Shown here: positions 10,937 to 20,604 of the stretch, one piece after another
How positions within the stretch are numbered: position 1 is the first letter of the stretch
Layout: each line of letters starts with the position of its first letter
Source: Neobacillus pocheonensis
GTDB taxonomy: Bacteria > Bacillota > Bacilli > Bacillales > Cytobacillaceae
Reading direction: 5' to 3'
Assembly: GCA_023702235.1 (NCBI GenBank)
Contig: JAMQCR010000001.1
Coordinates: forward strand, 2,976,001 to 3,040,000
Length of the DNA stretch: 64,000 bases
The notes under the pieces: model-generated
What the model was told of the DNA's origin: nothing
The model's input: only the letters and a program-made list of their open reading frames with translations
The model's database searches: none
Program-made: the position numbers and the translations under genes

Positions 10937-10989
10937 TGTTGTTTCCCTTCATCATTTTTATTTTCTTACTAATTTTAGAAGAAGCTTTA

Positions 10990-11020
10990 AAAAAAGAGAG
11001 CTCGTAAACGTTCGAGCTCT
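10990..11020 (-). terminator. Rho-independent terminator
   Basis: Minus-strand stem GAGCTCG / CGAGCTC followed by seven T residues, after the gene at 11029-11223. Confidence 0.85.
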
Positions 11021-11028
11021 TCATTACA

Positions 11029-11223
11029 TTAACTTCGGGGATTTTCCAGGTATTGATATAATACATCTCCGCCCCTCTGGCCAATGCCGCGAAAATGTTT
11101 AAAATCTTTTCTCTTTACTAAAACCTGGCGAAATACCATAAATTCTTCATTCTTTACATAATACTCAGAAATGGCCCCTGACATGAGACGATCTAATATC
11201 TCTTTAATTAATTCTTCTTCCAA
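11029..11223 (-). CDS. 64-residue conserved-looking hypothetical protein
   Basis: Small charged protein (EEELIKEILDRLMSG ... FRGIGQRGGDVLYQYLENPRS). A TTG at 11223 is preferred because AAAGGTGG sits 6-8 bases upstream, whereas the GTG at 11235 abuts that site. No membrane segment or cysteine. It has its own terminator. I do not recognise the family. Confidence 0.55.
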   Translation of the reverse strand: MEEELIKEILDRLMSGAISEYYVKNEEFMVFRQVLVKRKDFKHFRGIGQRGGDVLYQYLENPRS

Positions 11224-11481
11224 AATTAGCACCACCTTTACGTATTATATTTTATCTTAACTACATTTCCATGAGTTAACTTTTTCGACATTCCTAAGAT
11301 ATTTTATAGTGAAAAACGATTGAATTGAAAGCGATTTCTATTTTACATACTCATTTTATTACTATTTCCGAAATAATTAACGAAATTGTCAAATAAAAGC
11401 CTTTACGAAATCGAAAAAGTAGTGCAAACTGTTATTTAACTGGATTTTATTTATAGATTGTCAGGTGAAGGAGAGAGACTA

Positions 11482-11670
11482 ATGAAGATCGCAGAAGTGG
11501 GAAATATCATTGAATTCCGTGGTGGCTTGCAAGGGGTTGTTGAGAAGGTAAATGAAAATTCTGTCATAGTCGACCTAACATTTATGGATAATTACCGTGA
11601 CTTAGAATTGGATCAGCGTACAGTGGTTAATCATAAAAACTATAAGATCGTAAAAGAAAGCGCTTATTAA
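11482..11670 (+). CDS. ykvS: DUF2187 family protein, YkvS-like
   Basis: 62-residue protein with the small beta-barrel pattern of DUF2187/YkvS: VGNIIEFRGGLQGVVEKV, then ENSVIVDLTFMDNY. GAAGGAG precedes the ATG at 11482. The KOW-like fold suggests nucleic-acid or protein contact, but the role is unknown. Monocistronic and followed by a terminator. Confidence 0.75.
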   Translation: MKIAEVGNIIEFRGGLQGVVEKVNENSVIVDLTFMDNYRDLELDQRTVVNHKNYKIVKESAY

Positions 11671-11686
11671 ATTAATAGAATGATTG

Positions 11687-11720
11687 AAAAGGCAGCCTTA
11701 GACTGCCTTTTCTTTTTTTG
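11687..11720 (+). terminator. Terminator of the YkvS-like gene
   Basis: AAAAGGCAG / CTGCCTTTT hairpin followed by a long T-tract. Confidence 0.9.
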
Positions 11721-11731
11721 CTCTTAGAAAA

Positions 11732-11851
11732 TTATTCTTCTTTTCCAGTTTCTTTTGATATTTGTTTTAACGATTTTACTTTCCCGTGAGGATTTTGATC
11801 CTGTTTTCGAACAGTCCATTCCCGTTCTTGTTCACTTTTAGATTTGCTCAT
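11732..11851 (-). CDS. 39-residue hydrophilic protein
   Basis: Short gene with GGGAG 7-8 bases before the ATG. The protein starts MSKSKSEQEREWTVRKQDQN and is highly charged with no hydrophobic stretch. It may be a small spore or stress protein; I do not recognise it. The opposing ykvS terminator overlaps its 3' side and could end its transcript. Confidence 0.5.
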   Translation of the reverse strand: MSKSKSEQEREWTVRKQDQNPHGKVKSLKQISKETGKEE

Positions 11852-11997
11852 TCGATTTCACTCCCTTCATTTTACTATTTTTATCAAATTCCCTCTTTTT
11901 ATCATAGAATTCTAATGAAATCTGCGATGTAATCATTTCCTTTCACCCACTTTTTTTGCTAAAATTAATTTTATTGTAAAGAAAGGGGCTTGCCATA

Positions 11998-12609
11998 ATG
12001 AAGAAACGTCCCATTGATTATCGTCTCATCTTTGGATTGATTGTTGCTCATTTTCTTTTGTATTTTTCATTTCAGGATAACTCGATATTTTGGTATATCT
12101 TTTCTGCGTCGCTGCTCGTGTTAATCACTTACGCAATGCTACAAGAAGAGGTTGATGATGATGCGTCATTTTTTAAATATATATCCCTTGGAGTGGTATT
12201 TGGTTTGCTTCAATATATTATTTTCTGGCTCGGTTATCATTCCTTTGGGATTCTTCATCTTCCTTTTGCCAATAGTATTAGCAGACTCTATCGCTGGTTT
12301 GCACCATCAATGTTCTGGCAGTACTTAGCACTTGTACTGGTTGCAGCACCTGGAGAAGAACTATTTTGGAGGGGATTTGTTCAAAAAAGGCTAATAACAT
12401 ATTTAGGACCACTTAAAAGTATTTTGGTTGCTTCCCTACTCTACGCATCCGTTCAAATTTATTCCGGAACATTTATCTTAGTTTTTGCCGCATTTATTTC
12501 CGGCTTAATCTGGGGGGTAATTTATTTTTGGAAAAAAAGCATGCCACTGGTGATTGTTGCTCATTTAGTTTTTGATATAATGATTTTTATCATTTTACCA
12601 TTGAAATAG
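11998..12609 (+). CDS. CPBP-family intramembrane metalloprotease (Abi domain)
   Basis: 203-residue multi-span membrane protein of the CAAX protease/bacteriocin-processing family. Motif 1 is clear as APGEELFWRGF (EExxxR); the terminal histidine motif is IVAHLVFD. The second motif, usually FxxxH, reads YASVQ, so one metal ligand seems replaced. AAAGGGG lies upstream of the ATG. The gene stands between ykvS-like and ykvI. Substrate unknown; it may be an inactive or altered member. Confidence 0.8.
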   Translation: MKKRPIDYRLIFGLIVAHFLLYFSFQDNSIFWYIFSASLLVLITYAMLQEEVDDDASFFKYISLGVVFGLLQYIIFWLGYHSFGILHLPFANSISRLYRWFAPSMFWQYLALVLVAAPGEELFWRGFVQKRLITYLGPLKSILVASLLYASVQIYSGTFILVFAAFISGLIWGVIYFWKKSMPLVIVAHLVFDIMIFIILPLK

Positions 12610-12643
12610 GAAAAGCGGCTGACAAGGTTCAGCCGCTTTTTAC
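12609..12643. terminator. Bidirectional terminator
   Basis: AAAAGCGGCTGA / TCAGCCGCTTTT stem between the convergent CPBP and ykvI genes. Confidence 0.85.
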
Positions 12644-12659
12644 TTAATGGCAATAATGG

Positions 12660-13709
12660 CTATTTCTTCTTTATTTGTTCAAGTGGCTTCATCCAAAGTA
12701 AAACGAAAAAAATAAGACTTATATAGCCAAACAACGGATAAAGATAGGAAAGAAGTTTCCCATAATCAACAAGACTTATGGTGTAGGAGACACCAAATAT
12801 GGCGGAAATCGTTACAATCGTTGGTACTAAAACATATTGTTTCAATTGTCGGTCGAGACCAAAAACATTGCCAATTACCGATGTAAAAATTTCACCATAA
12901 ATAACAAGAACAAAGATCCAATAAAAAAACGGAGCGAATTTCTTCATAATGATTGCCATTGGTATTTCATAATGTTCAAGGTTTGGAAGCATAATCAGGG
13001 TAAAATGATTTGCTATAAGGATAAGCGTCAATGCTGCCCCGCCAATAAATCCACCCCACTTAATTGTCCAGTCATCTTTGATTTCGCTCGCAACTGGCAC
13101 TAATACCGCTTGAGCTAAGGCAAGATTAAAGGCGGTGTACGAAAATGGGGCTAACACACTCTTCCATCCATCATCAACATGTGGAACAAACAATAGCTGA
13201 TTCATAAAATTCGGCATCCGAATTGAAAAAACCATTAACATTAAGCTGAAAGAAATCATTAACGGTACAACAAATGTATTTACAGCAAAAAGCCCTTTTA
13301 TACCGATGAGCATGATTAGGATTGAAAGGAAAATAGTCAGAAAGACCCCCATATTCTTTGGTAAGCCCAGCTGTTCTTCAAAAACAGCTCCAGCACCTGC
13401 AAGCATAACAGCACTAACTCCAAGCAACATGATTAACATGATTATATTTATTCCCTTGCCCGCCCATTTTCCAAATAAGTATTCGTTGAACTCCTGATAT
13501 GATTCTGCTTTAATGTGAGCAGCCATTCTCATTAATTTTGAACCCATAAATATAAGGAGGTAGCCGCTCAATAAAATACTGATAAAGCCAAAAAAACCAA
13601 ACCGCGAAAAAAATTCTACGATTTCTCTTCCGGTGGCAAAACCAGCACCGACAACTGTTCCGACGTAGACGGCCGCAATTTGGAAAGCTGCTGTCCAATT
13701 CTTTTTCAC
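12660..13709 (-). CDS. ykvI: YkvI family membrane protein
   Basis: 349-residue integral membrane protein with about ten hydrophobic spans. The N-terminal IAAVYVGTVVGAGFATGREI is the glycine-rich first helix typical of the APC/LeuT-like transporter fold and matches the YkvI family. Divergent from clpE, as in B. subtilis where clpE and ykvI are neighbours. Probably a secondary transporter; substrate unknown. Confidence 0.85.
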   Translation of the reverse strand: MKKNWTAAFQIAAVYVGTVVGAGFATGREIVEFFSRFGFFGFISILLSGYLLIFMGSKLMRMAAHIKAESYQEFNEYLFGKWAGKGINIIMLIMLLGVSAVMLAGAGAVFEEQLGLPKNMGVFLTIFLSILIMLIGIKGLFAVNTFVVPLMISFSLMLMVFSIRMPNFMNQLLFVPHVDDGWKSVLAPFSYTAFNLALAQAVLVPVASEIKDDWTIKWGGFIGGAALTLILIANHFTLIMLPNLEHYEIPMAIIMKKFAPFFYWIFVLVIYGEIFTSVIGNVFGLDRQLKQYVLVPTIVTISAIFGVSYTISLVDYGKLLSYLYPLFGYISLIFFVLLWMKPLEQIKKK

Positions 13710-13802
13710 TTCATCTCCCCCTCCTATTCACTATATGAAAGGATGGACAAACAAAGACGAGCTTTTTTTCAACCTGTGGTATAAATTACTAATTCGTAAA
13801 TC

Positions 13803-13859
13803 TTGAAAGTCAAAGATGGTCAGGGTATACTGTTCTCATAAAGATCAAATATAGTCAAA
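13803..13859 (+). promoter_or_regulatory. clpE promoter with two CtsR boxes
   Basis: TTGAAA at 13803 and TATACT at 13826 are spaced by 17 bases. CtsR-type heptad direct repeats lie in the spacer (AGTCAAA-GAT-GGTCAGG, 13808-13824) and just after the start site (GATCAAA-TAT-AGTCAAA, 13843-13859). This is the arrangement for heat and protein-stress induced clpE. Confidence 0.85.
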
Positions 13860-13895
13860 GTCAAAAAATGATAATGGAACGAGGAGGTTTTATTT

Positions 13896-16055
13896 ATGCT
13901 TTGTCAATTATGTAAAGATAACCAGGCAAATATCCAATTAAGTGTCATGATTAATGGACAGCGTAATGACCTGAAACTCTGTCAAGATTGCTTTGCTAAG
14001 GAAAAGAATGCATTAGGTGCAAATATCGGACCTAGTATGAATGGTTTTCCAAGCTTTCCGCTTGAAGAATTCTTTTTCACAAAAAATATGCAAGGAAATC
14101 AGCCTATAAATAGCCAGCCATCATCAAACATGAATAGGAAATCCACACATGGACCTGGATTAATGGACCAATTCGGTCGAAACATAACACAAATGGCGAA
14201 AGCAGGTCTAATTGATCCGATTATTGGTCGTGATGAGGAAATCAAACGAGTTATCGAAATTTTAAATCGAAGAAACAAAAATAATCCTGTATTAATCGGT
14301 GAACCAGGTGTTGGTAAAACTGCAATTGCGGAAGGTCTAGCAATGAAAATTGTGGAAAGTCAGGTTCCGGGAAAATTGCGAAACAAGGAGGTTTACCTGC
14401 TTGATGTTGCATCACTTGTTGTGAATACAGGAATTCGCGGGCAATTTGAGGAAAGAATAAAAAAACTGATTTCTGAATTGCAGGAACGCAAGAATATCAT
14501 TCTATTTATCGATGAAATACATCTGCTAGTCGGGGCAGGGTCTGCCGAAGGTTCAATGGATGCAGGGAATATTCTAAAGCCTGCTTTAGCTCGTGGCGAT
14601 TTACAGCTCGTTGGGGCAACAACTTTGAAGGAATATCGGCAAATTGAAAAAGACTCTGCATTAGAACGCCGCTTCCAGCCCGTTCAAGTTCTTGAACCAA
14701 CACCTGAGGCAGCCATTGAAATATTGAAAGGGATTCAGAAAAAATATGAAGATTATCATCAAGTAAGGTACCATGAGGACGCAATTCAAGCATGTGTCCA
14801 ATTGTCCTATCGCTATATTCAAGACCGCTTCTTACCTGATAAGGCAATAGATTTATTAGATGAGGCGGGTTCAAAATTAAACCTTACCTTTGACAATAGG
14901 AATACTGATCAAGTTGAGAATAGGTTAAAAGAAATTGTGCTAGAAAAAGATGCTGCGCTTAAAAATGAAAATTACGAGCTAGCAGCAACACTTCGTGATG
15001 AAGAAGCTAAGCTTGAAAGGACTTTAAATCTAGCTTCTGATTCAAAAAATCCAATTGTGGAAGTATTCCATATTCAAGAAATCATTGAACAAAAAACCGG
15101 TATTCCAGTAGGGAAACTTCAAGAAGATGAGCAACTTAGAATGAAACTACTTGAGGAAAATCTTAATAAAAAAGTAATAGGTCAGGAAAAAGCAGTAGAA
15201 AAGGTTGCAAAGGCGATAAGAAGAAGCCGAGCTGGTTTAAAATCAAAGAACCGTCCAATTGGGTCTTTCCTATTCGTCGGGCCGACTGGCGTTGGTAAAA
15301 CCGAGCTTACAAAAACTCTTGCAGAAGAATTATTTGGTTTTAAAGATTCATTAGTCCGGTTAGATATGAGTGAATATATGGAAAAACACAGTGTTTCCAA
15401 ATTAATTGGGTCACCGCCCGGGTATGTAGGACACGATGAGGCAGGTCAGCTTACAGAAAAAGTGCGGAGAAATCCTTATAGTATTATTTTATTAGATGAA
15501 ATTGAAAAAGCACATCCAGATGTACAGCATATGTTCCTACAAATTCTTGAAGATGGCCGTCTTACCGATAGCCAAGGTAGAACCGTAAGCTTCAAGGAAA
15601 CAGTCATCATTATGACAAGTAATGCCGGGGTTAGCAAAAAAAGTGTTCATGTAGGCTTTGGGACAAATGAAGCCATGGAAGAAGCATCTATCCTTGACTC
15701 ACTTGGAGGTTTCTTTAAACCTGAATTCTTGAATCGTTTTGATAGTATCATCGAATTTAATACACTTAAAAAAGAAAACCTTATGCACATCGTTGATTTA
15801 TTAATTAGCGAGTTGCAAGATGCATTGCTGGAGCAAAACATTGAATTGATTATTTCATCGGAAACAAAAGAAAAGTTAGCTGAACTTGGCTATCATCCAG
15901 TCTTCGGTGCGCGTCCGCTCCGTAGGGTCATCCAGGAACAACTCGAGGATCGGATTGCTGACTTTATACTTGAAAAGCAGAATATAAGAAAATTAAAAGC
16001 CGATATCAAAGATGGTGAAATCATTGTAAAGGCAGAGAACATTGTAGTAAATTAA
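13896..16055 (+). CDS. clpE: ATP-dependent Clp protease ATP-binding subunit ClpE
   Basis: 719-residue Hsp100 unfoldase that delivers proteins to ClpP. The N-terminal zinc finger (CQLCKDN ... CQDCF) is the ClpE hallmark. First AAA+ Walker [14 protein letters not shown] near residue 139, Walker B LFIDEIH, a UVR-like middle segment ([17 protein letters not shown]), then second Walker [13 protein letters not shown] and [16 protein letters not shown] lies in the C-terminal domain. GAGGAGG before the ATG. The two CtsR boxes upstream predict control by CtsR. Confidence 0.97.
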   Translation: MLCQLCKDNQANIQLSVMINGQRNDLKLCQDCFAKEKNALGANIGPSMNGFPSFPLEEFFFTKNMQGNQPINSQPSSNMNRKSTHGPGLMDQFGRNITQMAKAGLIDPIIGRDEEIKRVIEILNRRNKNNPVLIGEPGVGKTAIAEGLAMKIVESQVPGKLRNKEVYLLDVASLVVNTGIRGQFEERIKKLISELQERKNIILFIDEIHLLVGAGSAEGSMDAGNILKPALARGDLQLVGATTLKEYRQIEKDSALERRFQPVQVLEPTPEAAIEILKGIQKKYEDYHQVRYHEDAIQACVQLSYRYIQDRFLPDKAIDLLDEAGSKLNLTFDNRNTDQVENRLKEIVLEKDAALKNENYELAATLRDEEAKLERTLNLASDSKNPIVEVFHIQEIIEQKTGIPVGKLQEDEQLRMKLLEENLNKKVIGQEKAVEKVAKAIRRSRAGLKSKNRPIGSFLFVGPTGVGKTELTKTLAEELFGFKDSLVRLDMSEYMEKHSVSKLIGSPPGYVGHDEAGQLTEKVRRNPYSIILLDEIEKAHPDVQHMFLQILEDGRLTDSQGRTVSFKETVIIMTSNAGVSKKSVHVGFGTNEAMEEASILDSLGGFFKPEFLNRFDSIIEFNTLKKENLMHIVDLLISELQDALLEQNIELIISSETKEKLAELGYHPVFGARPLRRVIQEQLEDRIADFILEKQNIRKLKADIKDGEIIVKAENIVVN

Positions 16056-16079
16056 TGTGATTTCCTACGTAATTCAAAG

Positions 16080-16111
16080 CAAAAGCGAAGCCAAAATGGC
16101 TTCGCTTTTCA
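16080..16111. terminator. Bidirectional terminator between clpE and pepF
   Basis: AAAAGCGAAGCC / GGCTTCGCTTTT stem with a four-base loop and T residues on both sides. Confidence 0.9.
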
Positions 16112-17806
16112 TTATAGTTTTTTATCATCAACAGAATTCAACCAATTCTCAATTTCACCAACAACCGATTCTACACAGCCAACTTCAAAAGGTGAAATTA
16201 AGTTAGCAGCTTCTACCAATTTTGTAAACGACATGCTTCCACCTAGCTTACAAAGATTTACATAATCTTCCCATGCATCTTCCTGGTTTTCTCTAGAGCG
16301 TTTCCAAAACTGGAAGGCACAAATTTGCGCAAGGGTATAATCAATATAATAAAATGGAGAATTATATATATGACCTTGACGCTGCCAGAAACCGCCGTTC
16401 TCTAAAAACTCATTGCCATCATAATCTTTATGCGGCATATACTTTTTCTCAATCTCACGCCATTGTAATTTCCGTTCTTTTGGCGTAGCTTCTGGATTTT
16501 CATACACCCAGTGCTGGAATTCATCAACAGAAACCCCATAAGGTAGGAATAATAAAGCATCGCTTAGGTGTGAAAACTTGTATTTATCGGTATCTCCTTT
16601 AAAGAACAGCTCCATCCATGGCCAGGTAAAAAACTCCATGCTCATTGAATGAATTTCACAAGCTTCGTAGGTTGGCCAATAATACTCAGGAATCTCAAAT
16701 TGCCGGCTTGAATAAACCTGGAACGCATGCCCTGCTTCATGGGTAAGAACATCAATATCCCCGGATGTCCCGTTAAAATTAGAAAAAATAAACGGCGATT
16801 TGTAATTCTCAATGTACGTGCAATACCCACCTCCAGCCTTTCCTTTTTTGGCAACCAGGTCCATTAAGTTATTTTCTTGCATAAACTTAAAGAATGCTCC
16901 TGTTTCATTTGAAAGGTCCTCGTACATTTTTTGTCCATTTTCAATAATCCATTCAGGGTTTCCTTTTGGAACGGCATTTCCTGTTTGAAAGTTAAAGCCT
17001 TCATCATAATATTTTAATTGTTCTAGACCAATTCTTTCCTTTTGCCGTGCTTTTAACTTTGTAGCAATTGGCACAATAAAATCCTTTACTTGTCCACGGA
17101 AATTCGCCACCATCTCGGAGTTGTAATCCGTTCTCATCATTCTGTAATAACCAAGTTCAACAAAATTTTTATATCCAAGCGTTTTTGCAATTTCTGTTCT
17201 GATTTTAACAAGATCATCATAAATTCGATCAAGCTCGGCTTCATGCTCTTCTAAAAATCCAAATTTCGCCTCACTCGCCCGCTTTCGCAGTTCTCTATCT
17301 GTGGATTCAGTAAACGGCTCAAGTTGGGCAAGGGTTCTCTCTTCGCCTTCAAAATTAATTTTTGCGGAAGCAAGAAGTTTCGTGTATTCAGTTGATAAAC
17401 GGTTTTCCTTCTGCAACATTGGAACAATTTCTGGTTTAAAGGTCTTAAGTTGTCCTTCGGCAAGGGCGAAAAGCTGGTGACCCCATTTTTCTTCTAATTC
17501 AGTTCGAAATTTTGAATGAACTAATGCTTGATAATACTTTGTGACTAACCCTTCTACTTCAGGTTGGATTTCATCCATGATATCTTGCTCTGCTTTATAA
17601 AACTCATCATTGGTATCAATAGAATGACGGATAGTGCAAAGATTGAACATCGTCCCAAGGTTATTTCTAAGTTCATTGACTTCATTCATGGCCTTACTCT
17701 GTTCTTCTACAGTTAAAGAATTATTGAACTTCTCAATCGCTGCTTGAAAGTCTACTGTTATTTCCTCTAGATTGGGGCGTTTATATGTATATTCTTCAAA
17801 TCTCAT
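16112..17806 (-). CDS. pepF: M3 family oligoendopeptidase
   Basis: 564-residue zinc endopeptidase of the thimet/PepF family, cytosolic, cleaving oligopeptides. The zinc site HEAGH lies in DVLTHEAGHAFQVYSS near residue 355, with the third ligand in the following EACEIHSMSMEFF helix. AAGGAG precedes the ATG. Convergent with clpE. Length fits the shorter M3 subgroup common in Bacillus. Confidence 0.9.
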   Translation of the reverse strand: MRFEEYTYKRPNLEEITVDFQAAIEKFNNSLTVEEQSKAMNEVNELRNNLGTMFNLCTIRHSIDTNDEFYKAEQDIMDEIQPEVEGLVTKYYQALVHSKFRTELEEKWGHQLFALAEGQLKTFKPEIVPMLQKENRLSTEYTKLLASAKINFEGEERTLAQLEPFTESTDRELRKRASEAKFGFLEEHEAELDRIYDDLVKIRTEIAKTLGYKNFVELGYYRMMRTDYNSEMVANFRGQVKDFIVPIATKLKARQKERIGLEQLKYYDEGFNFQTGNAVPKGNPEWIIENGQKMYEDLSNETGAFFKFMQENNLMDLVAKKGKAGGGYCTYIENYKSPFIFSNFNGTSGDIDVLTHEAGHAFQVYSSRQFEIPEYYWPTYEACEIHSMSMEFFTWPWMELFFKGDTDKYKFSHLSDALLFLPYGVSVDEFQHWVYENPEATPKERKLQWREIEKKYMPHKDYDGNEFLENGGFWQRQGHIYNSPFYYIDYTLAQICAFQFWKRSRENQEDAWEDYVNLCKLGGSMSFTKLVEAANLISPFEVGCVESVVGEIENWLNSVDDKKL

Positions 17807-17871
17807 TTAGACATCTCCTTTTTTCTAATATTGCAACTATCATTTCGACACTATTTATTAATATTCCTTTA

Positions 17872-17901
17872 ACAAAAAAAATACGGCTTAAATGCCGTAT
17901 T
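17872..17901 (-). terminator. Terminator of the MarR gene
   Basis: AATACGGC / GCCGTATT stem followed on the minus strand by eight T residues; it overlaps the stop codon. Confidence 0.85.
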
Positions 17902-18340
17902 AAAATTTACCCGCAGGCAACCCTAGTTTTTTAAGCAACTCAATCGCTTCACTTTTTTCAGTTTCTGTGAGGCTCGACATTAGTCTGTGTATTTGGTCCG
18001 CATGTTCAGGAAAAATCCCCCCGATAAACTTCTTTCCTTCATCTGTTATCTGGGCATAAGTAACCCTGCGATCATTTGGACAAGCAATCCTCTTCAGCAA
18101 CCCTTTTTGTTCTAGCTTGTCAACCACGTATGTGATGCTACCACTTGCGAGCAAAATTTTACCTCCAATTTGCTGCATTGGCTGGTCACCTTTATGATAC
18201 AACAATTCTAATACAGCAAATTCTGTTGGATTTAACCCATTTGCCTGAATAACTTTATTAACATGTTCATTAATCGCTTTATATGCTCTTGACAGGACTA
18301 TAAATAGTTTTAATGATTGTGATACAGAATCATTTCCCAT
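17900..18340 (-). CDS. mhqR: MarR-family repressor, MhqR-like
   Basis: 146-residue winged-helix regulator. The NPTEFAVLELLYHKGDQPMQ region, recognition helix (ASGSITYVVDKLEQKGL) and wing (CPNDRRVTYAQIT) follow the MhqR (YkvE) pattern, the repressor of quinone/catechol-induced azoreductase and dioxygenase genes in B. subtilis. ATG at 18340 is chosen because AAAGGGTGA is too close to the TTG at 18346. A match to the MhqR operator lies 23-40 bases upstream, suggesting autoregulation, and another precedes azoR. Confidence 0.8.
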   Translation of the reverse strand: MGNDSVSQSLKLFIVLSRAYKAINEHVNKVIQANGLNPTEFAVLELLYHKGDQPMQQIGGKILLASGSITYVVDKLEQKGLLKRIACPNDRRVTYAQITDEGKKFIGGIFPEHADQIHRLMSSLTETEKSEAIELLKKLGLPAGKF

Positions 18341-18362
18341 TTTCAAAAATCACCCTTTAAAT

Positions 18363-18380
18363 TATCTCGATTTCAAATTA
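18363..18380. promoter_or_regulatory. Putative MhqR operator upstream of mhqR
   Basis: TATCTCGA is perfect for the left half of the B. subtilis MhqR consensus; overall 14 of 18 positions agree by my count. Confidence 0.55.
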
Positions 18381-18592
18381 ATTATAAAAAACTTTTTATC
18401 TGGTGTCAATTTTCCATATGCAGGTATTTCTTGTAAAAAACGAAACATTCCAATGACGCTATACTCGTTTTTACTTTCCTATTTGTTAAATAAAATATTT
18501 CGAAATTAGAAATAGTCCTTTCTCTTCTAAACAGAAATTTTGTATGATAGGTATAGAAAAAATTAGCCAATTTAATAAAAAAGGAGATTGCC

Positions 18593-19827
18593 ATGACTCA
18601 ACAAGCTGTTTTTCCTGCAAAGGCGCCAAATACATCAGAATCCACCATGTTTAAAATTCTATTTATCATCGGGCTGTGCCATTTATTAAATGATGCTATT
18701 CAATCAGTTGTGCCAGCGATGTTTCCCATTTTAGAAAAATCAATGGGCTTAACCTTCACCCAACTTGGTATTATTGCCTTTTCATTAAATATGGTTTCAT
18801 CTGTCATGCAGCCAGTCGTCGGAATTTTTACTGATAAACGACCGATGCCTTATGCATTACCAATTGGTCTTACCTTTACACTATTTGGTATTCTTGGGTT
18901 AGGTTTTGCTACAAGCTTTGGAATGATTGTATTGTCTGTCATTTTCATAGGCCTTGGTTCCGCTGTATTCCACCCCGAAGGTTCAAGGGTTGCCCATATG
19001 GCTGCAGGAAGTCGAAGAGGGCTAGCGCAATCGATCTACCAGGTTGGAGGAAACACAGGACAGGCGCTTGCTCCCCTTATAACTGCACTGATTTTGGTTC
19101 CATTAGGGCAAATTGGTGCCTCTTGGTTTACATTCGTGGCTGCCTTAGCAGTTATTTTATTAGTTTATATCGCTAGCTGGTATAATCAGAGATTAGCAGC
19201 TTCTTCACATTCTACTAAAAGAAAAAGGCCATTACTACAAACAGTAATGGGTTAACAAAAGATGTTAAGAAATCTTTAGGCTTAATCCTATTGTTAATTT
19301 TCGCAAGATCGTGGTATATCTCCGGTATGACCAATTTTTATGCCTTTTATGCGATAAAAGAATATTCGATGACGATAAAAGAATCCCAGCTGTACTTATT
19401 TGCCTTTTTAGTTGCTGGTGCAATCGGGACCTTTTTTGGAGGACCACTCTCTGACAGATTTGGCAAAAAAAGAATTATCTCTTTTTCAATGTTAGCAACA
19501 GTGCCCTTTTCCATTCTTATTCCTTTTGTACCATCATTTGTTGCTTTTATCTTTCTTCTTCTAACTGGTTTTATTTTAATGACTAGCTTTTCAGTTACTG
19601 TTGTTTATGCGCAAGAGCTAGTACCGGGAAAAATTGGTTTAATGTCGGGTTTAACAGTGGGTTTCGCGTTTGGAATGGGTGCCATTGGTTCCGTTGGGCT
19701 AGGGTATATTGCGGACTTAATTGGTATTCAGTCGATGGTTTCTTACATTGGTGTCCTACCTTTACTAGGTTTAACAGCTTTTCTCCTTCCAACTGATAGT
19801 AAAGTACGTGAGTGGTATCAACGGTAA
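18593..19827 (+). CDS. MFS transporter, fosmidomycin-resistance (Fsr) like, frameshifted
   Basis: About 411-codon, 12-span major facilitator protein. The first half carries the motif-A-like GIFTDKRPMPYA and FHPEGSRVAHMAAGSRRG, characteristic of the Fsr branch; the second half has GGPLSDRFGKKRI. The frame breaks between 19226 and 19251; adding one base there, either in AAAAAGGCC or in the GGG run, joins the halves into ...NGLTKDVKKSLGLILLL. AAGGAG precedes the ATG. Probably an efflux pump; substrate unknown. The break is likely artefactual. Confidence 0.85.
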
Positions 19828-19830
19828 TAG

Positions 19831-19860
19831 AAAAGGATGGGAATCTCCCATCCTTTATTT
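19831..19860. terminator. Bidirectional terminator
   Basis: AAAAGGATGGGA / TCCCATCCTTT stem between the MFS gene and the hemerythrin gene. Confidence 0.85.
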
Positions 19861-20379
19861 AATTTCTTGAATTTTACGGTATAATACTTGTTTTTCTTCA
19901 TCGGTTAGCATTCTTTCAGCCATCGGGAATAAGATATTTTCTTCTTTGGAGAAATGTTCAGCTAGGATAAAGTAAGCATTTTTGATTAACTCTGATAATT
20001 TTTGCATTTCTTTGGTTGTAAGGTTACTACTTTCAGCCTTTTCAAGAAAGGTCCCGATTTGACCTTTTGCTTGATCATGTTCATATTCCATGACAGCAAT
20101 CGGTCCAGAGGTGGTTCCAATATAGACACCCATCATAGGAAAAAGCACACCCTCTTCCCTTTCTGAATGCGGGTCAAGCTCATCTTTAAACTGTGACACC
20201 TTTGCTTTTAATACTGCAAATTTCTCTTCAACGCCCAAGCCTTGTTCAATTTGCTGGGTTAATTGATACAATCCCTCTAATTGAGCCAATAATGGCGGAT
20301 GCTCCCTTTTTAATTGGTTAAGACCTACACTAAGTTCAGCCGAGGACATGCCTCCCATGGCATTCATACAGTTACTCAC
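19855..20379 (-). CDS. Hemerythrin domain protein
   Basis: 174-residue four-helix protein with HHE-type iron-binding pattern: KREHPPLLAQLE, DPHSEREEGVLFP, VMEYEHDQ and AEHFSKEENILFPMAE supply the His/Glu ligands of a diiron centre. Such proteins bind O2 or NO or take part in iron-sulfur repair. A GTG at 20379 is preferred because AAAGGGGAG lies 7 bases upstream. The promoter carries an Fnr-type palindrome centred about 41.5 bases before the predicted start site, so activation under oxygen limitation is likely. The CMNAMGG N terminus has a cysteine. Confidence 0.8.
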   Translation of the reverse strand: MSNCMNAMGGMSSAELSVGLNQLKREHPPLLAQLEGLYQLTQQIEQGLGVEEKFAVLKAKVSQFKDELDPHSEREEGVLFPMMGVYIGTTSGPIAVMEYEHDQAKGQIGTFLEKAESSNLTTKEMQKLSELIKNAYFILAEHFSKEENILFPMAERMLTDEEKQVLYRKIQEIK

Positions 20380-20406
20380 AATCATTCTCCCCTTTAGTTT
20401 CATTTT

Positions 20407-20456
20407 TGTATCTATTATAAAAGGTACTTTCATATAATGTTGTGACTCAGGTCACT
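20407..20456 (-). promoter_or_regulatory. Putative Fnr-activated (class II) promoter
   Basis: TGTGA-CTCAGG-TCACT at 20441-20456 matches TGTGAN6TCACA at 9 of 10 fixed bases. A TATAAT -10 box lies at 20414-20419 on the minus strand, placing the predicted start near 20407 and the box centre near -41.5. No good -35 box is present, as expected for an activated promoter. Confidence 0.6.
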
Positions 20457-20604
20457 TTATTCAGCATAAAGACGAACATTGATATTATTTTGACAATTTT
20501 ATGAAAACACGCTTATTTTTCAAAAAATTTTAACATTTATACTCAAATAATCTTAAAAACTTTCATATAATAAAGATAGAAATATATAAGGGAGGGTTAT
20601 AAAC

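Noticed and set aside
14506..14874. 122-codon frame on the minus strand inside clpE
   Set aside because: Lies wholly antisense to a strongly supported gene and has no ribosome binding site.
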